In this document: positions 60,991 through 64,000 of the stretch, one piece after another
Layout of the letters: every line of letters starts with the position of its first letter
Numbering within the stretch: position 1 is the stretch's first letter
DNA from: Methanobacteriota archaeon
GTDB taxonomy: Archaea > Methanobacteriota > Methanobacteria > Methanobacteriales > Methanobacteriaceae
Assembly (NCBI GenBank): GCA_023411115.1
Contig: JAEYPF010000014.1
Coordinates: 34,355 to 98,354, forward strand
Length of the DNA: 64,000 bases
Reading direction: 5' to 3'
Made by a program: the position numbers and the translations under genes
The notes under the pieces: model-generated
The model's database searches: none
What the model was told of the DNA's origin: nothing
What the model saw: the letters and a program-made list of their open reading frames with translations, nothing else

Positions 60991-62058
60991 TTATTTTATG
61001 TTGCAGGTGGACCTTGTCACATCGCAAAATTCAACATTTGCAATCCATCTGCCTTTACATTCGCATTCAAACTCTTCAGGAATAGTTTGATTAAGGTTAG
61101 ATTCTATTATCAAACTTTTGAATTTTTTATTGCATTTTTTACAGTTAAAAGGACCTCTTCGTGTTCCAAATCCAGAGGTATCCATTATAACTGGGATTTT
61201 CACTGAACCTCGAACCCTTCGTATAATTTCAAGTATGCTCCATATCCAAGGCGGCTGATACGAACCTCTGCGCCATAAGAGCTCCATAAGTGTCCCTTTA
61301 TGAATCGTTGCAGGGCAGAAAGATATCCTATCAACACCAACTTCCTCTGCATACTGTGCTGAAGCAACTGCATCTTCAATGGCCTCTTTTTCAGAGGTTA
61401 AAATTGGTTTAACAAAGAGATAAGCTTTAGATGTAGCTTTATAATCATTTTTCATTTTTTTAATAATATTGACGGCTCTTTCAAAGTCTTCATTTAAAAA
61501 GCCTTTATTTATCCTGTATTTTTTAATGTAATCGCTCCCACTTTCAAGCCCTATACTTACTTCAAATATCTTATCTGGCAGGAGACTGCAGCACTCCTGA
61601 ATCACTTCTTCAGTTACATATTCTGGGCGAGATTCAACTACGATTTCCTCAACATTTTCTTCATTACTCAGAATTTTAAGGATCTCACTGCGCGCCTCTT
61701 TGGGTAATTCCTCTTCATTTAGAAAACTTCCAGATACAAAGATTTTAACGGCAGTTTTTGGCTTTATATCGTGTCTTTGGATGAGATTTTTGAACATATC
61801 AATTAGATCCTCTGATGAAACTTTTTCAAGGGGTGAATCTGCAATATAACTGCACATAGTGCATCCTCCAGATTCAGAGAGCGCATGTGCACATCCAGGA
61901 GTGGGTAAAATGATAAAAACAGCATTTCCTTTTCCTGAATAAAGCAGGTCTTCTGAGGACCAAGATGCTGTAAGATCAGATGGTGACTGTTTGTCCATTC
62001 TTTTGATGGCGTTTTTTCTAATGTCTGACATTAAGTTTTGAATTTCCATAATATTCAC
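60991..62058 (-). CDS. Radical SAM protein, archaeosine synthesis (RaSEA-like)
   Basis: A 355-residue radical SAM enzyme. The cluster region reads PTPGCAHALSESGGCTMCSY, with the Cys spacing of the TIGR01210/RaSEA family rather than the classical CxxxCxxC. It goes on to FVSGSFLNEEELP, VESRPEYVTEEV and EVSIGLESGSDYI. A C-terminal zinc-binding part has CKKCNKKF and CECKGRW. RaSEA works with ArcS to convert a lysine adduct of preQ0 into archaeosine in tRNA. ArcS is not in this window. An ATG three codons in (MEIQNL) is an alternative start. Confidence 0.82.
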   Translation of the reverse strand: MNIMEIQNLMSDIRKNAIKRMDKQSPSDLTASWSSEDLLYSGKGNAVFIILPTPGCAHALSESGGCTMCSYIADSPLEKVSSEDLIDMFKNLIQRHDIKPKTAVKIFVSGSFLNEEELPKEARSEILKILSNEENVEEIVVESRPEYVTEEVIQECCSLLPDKIFEVSIGLESGSDYIKKYRINKGFLNEDFERAVNIIKKMKNDYKATSKAYLFVKPILTSEKEAIEDAVASAQYAEEVGVDRISFCPATIHKGTLMELLWRRGSYQPPWIWSILEIIRRVRGSVKIPVIMDTSGFGTRRGPFNCKKCNKKFKSLIIESNLNQTIPEEFECECKGRWIANVEFCDVTRSTCNIK

Positions 62059-62118
62059 TAATTACTATTATTTTGATCAATTATGATCTAGAAAAAGAAC
62101 TATTCAATATTATGTTTT

Positions 62119-62237
62119 TCAGTATTTAAACACTATGAGATCAGATTGTTTTTTTGCACCATATACAAGATCAATTATGCCTGTGATAAGACCTATTGCA
62201 AAACACCTAAAATAAGATATATGCTATAAGGATCCAT
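62119..62237 (-). pseudogene. Frameshifted small membrane-protein ORF
   Basis: On the minus strand, ATG at 62237 reads MDPYSIYLILGVL and then meets a stop. After a one-base shift at a TTTT run (near 62201) the frame continues AIGLITGIIDLVYGAKKQSD to a stop at 62119. Joined, the parts make one plausible small protein of about 44 residues with one membrane span and a basic tail. This may be a decayed gene, programmed frameshifting or a sequencing error. The family is not recognised. Confidence 0.4.
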
Positions 62238-62296
62238 ATTAATTCCATTTAGTTATACTAAATCAAAAAATAAGAAAAAAAGTAAAAGAAAAGTTA

Positions 62297-63273
<977 letters not shown>

Positions 63274-63328
63274 GGTTTTAAATTTATCTGTACTATAAAA
63301 ATACTTTGTGTTTTAATTGCAATCGAAA

Positions 63329-63338
63329 GGTATAAATA
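63329..63338 (-). promoter_or_regulatory. Probable mer promoter
   Basis: On the minus strand, CTATTTATAC lies about 70 bases before the mer start codon, a suitable distance for a start site near 63305 and a leader of about 40 bases. A closer T-rich element near 63297 is an alternative. The sequence from 63340 to 63650 is AT-rich without a supportable gene. Confidence 0.4.
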
Positions 63339-63654
63339 GTGGATTTAAAACCATGTTAGCAGATTTATTTGGAAATACACTATATATGTTATATATTATT
63401 TAAAAGTAGGGGAATTTCTGAGAAATAAGAAGGTGTATATGACTGATTCGTATCCCATTTGATAAAAAATGTTTATTAGATAAATAGAGATTTAGATTTA
63501 TTATTTTATAAGTTTAAAGTCATAATATTGATATTAATTTTATGAATATATTTAGAGATTTTAATGAATTACAATAAAAAAATATATATTTGGTAATTCA
63601 TAAATTATGATGACACAATAAATTCAATAAAATTATTAAATTTTTTAATTTATT

Positions 63655-63780
63655 GCAACAAATTCCAGAAAACTTGTAAAACTACAAGCTTATGGTATAG
63701 TATGCGTTGGTTGAAAGAAATTTTAACCTTTGCGAAAAATTCTAAAAAACTTGTAAAACTACAAGTGTTTAGTATTATAT
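63655..63780. repeat. Two copies of a repeat carrying an ACTTGTA/TACAAGT hairpin
   Basis: ACTTGTAAAACTACAAG occurs at 63672-63688 and again, extended to ACTTGTAAAACTACAAGT, at 63749-63766. Similar flanks before it (AAATTCnAnAAA) and after it (TATGGTATAGTATGCG against TTTAGTATTATATGTG) extend each unit to about 50 bases, at 77-base spacing. The unit could be an operator, a transposon end or a promoter for the region downstream. Confidence 0.6.
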
Positions 63781-63784
63781 GTGC

Positions 63785-63960
63785 CATGGTTTTAAGGCGT
63801 CGGCTGGAGTGTGATAATATCACTTCTGTGAAGGCTGGTTTTTCCGATTGTGGCTATAAAAGATGAGGACTTGAACCCTTGCAGAAATGTGAACGTTTGA
63901 GTTTGATGTTGGTCTAGTAGATGTGGTGACATTTGGTTACTACTGATACCCCCTTTTAAT
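63785..63960 (+). pseudogene. Decayed C-terminal remnant of a TnpB-like (IS200/IS605 family) protein
   Basis: No intact ORF is present, but pieces in shifted frames read in order: ECDNITSVKAGFSDCGYK, then DEDLNPCRNV, then ERLSLML and, after stops, TTDTPF. The order CGY..DEDLN..RNV recalls the CGYxxDRDLNAARN zinc-ribbon and catalytic-Asp end of TnpB. Several stops and frameshifts mean that it cannot be functional. A structured RNA in the same place is an alternative, since an AGTAG/CTACT stem is also seen. Confidence 0.4.
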
Positions 63961-64000
63961 TTTCCAAAAAAATTAAAAATTTTAATTTATTAAGTTAAGG

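Noticed and set aside
63672..63766. Two direct repeats with a unique stretch between them, as in a minimal CRISPR array
   Set aside because: Only two units, a long unequal gap (about 47-60 bases), partial similarity in the flanks and no cas gene in the window. A tandem regulatory or transposon-end repeat is more likely.
63861..63890. GGGTTCAAGTCC on the minus strand looks like a tRNA T-loop
   Set aside because: The flanking bases do not form a five-pair T stem, and no acceptor, D or anticodon arms can be drawn around it.

Overview
The window is AT-rich archaeal DNA from a hydrogenotrophic methanogen, most like Methanobacterium (Methanobacteriales). The evidence is F420-dependent methylene-H4MPT reductase (mer), a CODH/acetyl-CoA synthase operon, a six-gene pyruvate:ferredoxin oxidoreductase operon (porCDABEF), a geranylgeranyl reductase for archaeal lipids, an RaSEA-type archaeosine protein, tRNAs without encoded CCA, TATA-type promoters and GGAGGTGAT-like ribosome sites.

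Layout. 1-6.6 kb: cdhA (5' end outside the window), cdhB, cdhC, cooC, cdhD, cdhE and a polyferredoxin, which make acetyl-CoA from methyl-H4MPT, CO and CoA. 6.9-10.8 kb: small ferredoxins, an alkyltransferase that appears to start at ATT, a HEAT-repeat protein and a ferredoxin/geranylgeranyl reductase pair. 11.1-12.1 kb: tRNA-Leu, tRNA-Thr, a strongly structured non-coding region ending in a terminator-like hairpin, and a TRAM-domain protein. 12.6-17.3 kb: lipoprotein, CDF metal transporter, phosphoesterase, and a membrane protein with an HTH-PhoU regulator. 17.5-22.8 kb: phosphate uptake genes pstS-pstS-pstC-pstA-pstB-phoU. 23-29 kb: small regulatory proteins and a Roadblock/GTPase signalling cluster divergent from a ribbon-helix-helix regulator. 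29-34.7 kb: MEDS protein, SpoIIM-like protein and porCDABEF. 35-42 kb: dihydropteroate-synthase-like protein, TtuA/ubiquitin-like sulfur pair, site-2 protease, DUF89, thioredoxin/CcdA pair. 42-47.6 kb: response regulator, PAS kinase, HAD phosphatase, nucleotidyltransferase. 47.7-52.7 kb: TetR/methyltransferase pair, TPR protein, MFS transporter and a full-length pyruvate decarboxylase. 52.7-61 kb: three more soluble PAS histidine kinases and a GNAT protein. 61-64 kb: RaSEA-like radical SAM protein, a frameshifted small membrane ORF, mer, and decayed transposon sequence.

Cdh and Por together form the carbon-fixation entry: CO2 to acetyl-CoA to pyruvate. Against that background the pyruvate decarboxylase, which keeps nearly all catalytic residues of the Zymomonas enzyme, is unexpected in a methanogen. 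The strongest candidate for an undescribed system is at 24.6-27.8 kb. It has three Roadblock proteins, a COG2229-type GTPase and a sensor-like protein, all downstream of an array of 8-bp boxes. A divergent regulator fuses a ribbon-helix-helix domain to what looks like a paralogue of the same sensor domain. Other points of interest are tandem 3-nt-loop hairpin clusters in several intergenic regions and the structured RNA candidate before the TRAM gene.

All family calls were made by reading the sequence; no database search or folding program was run.
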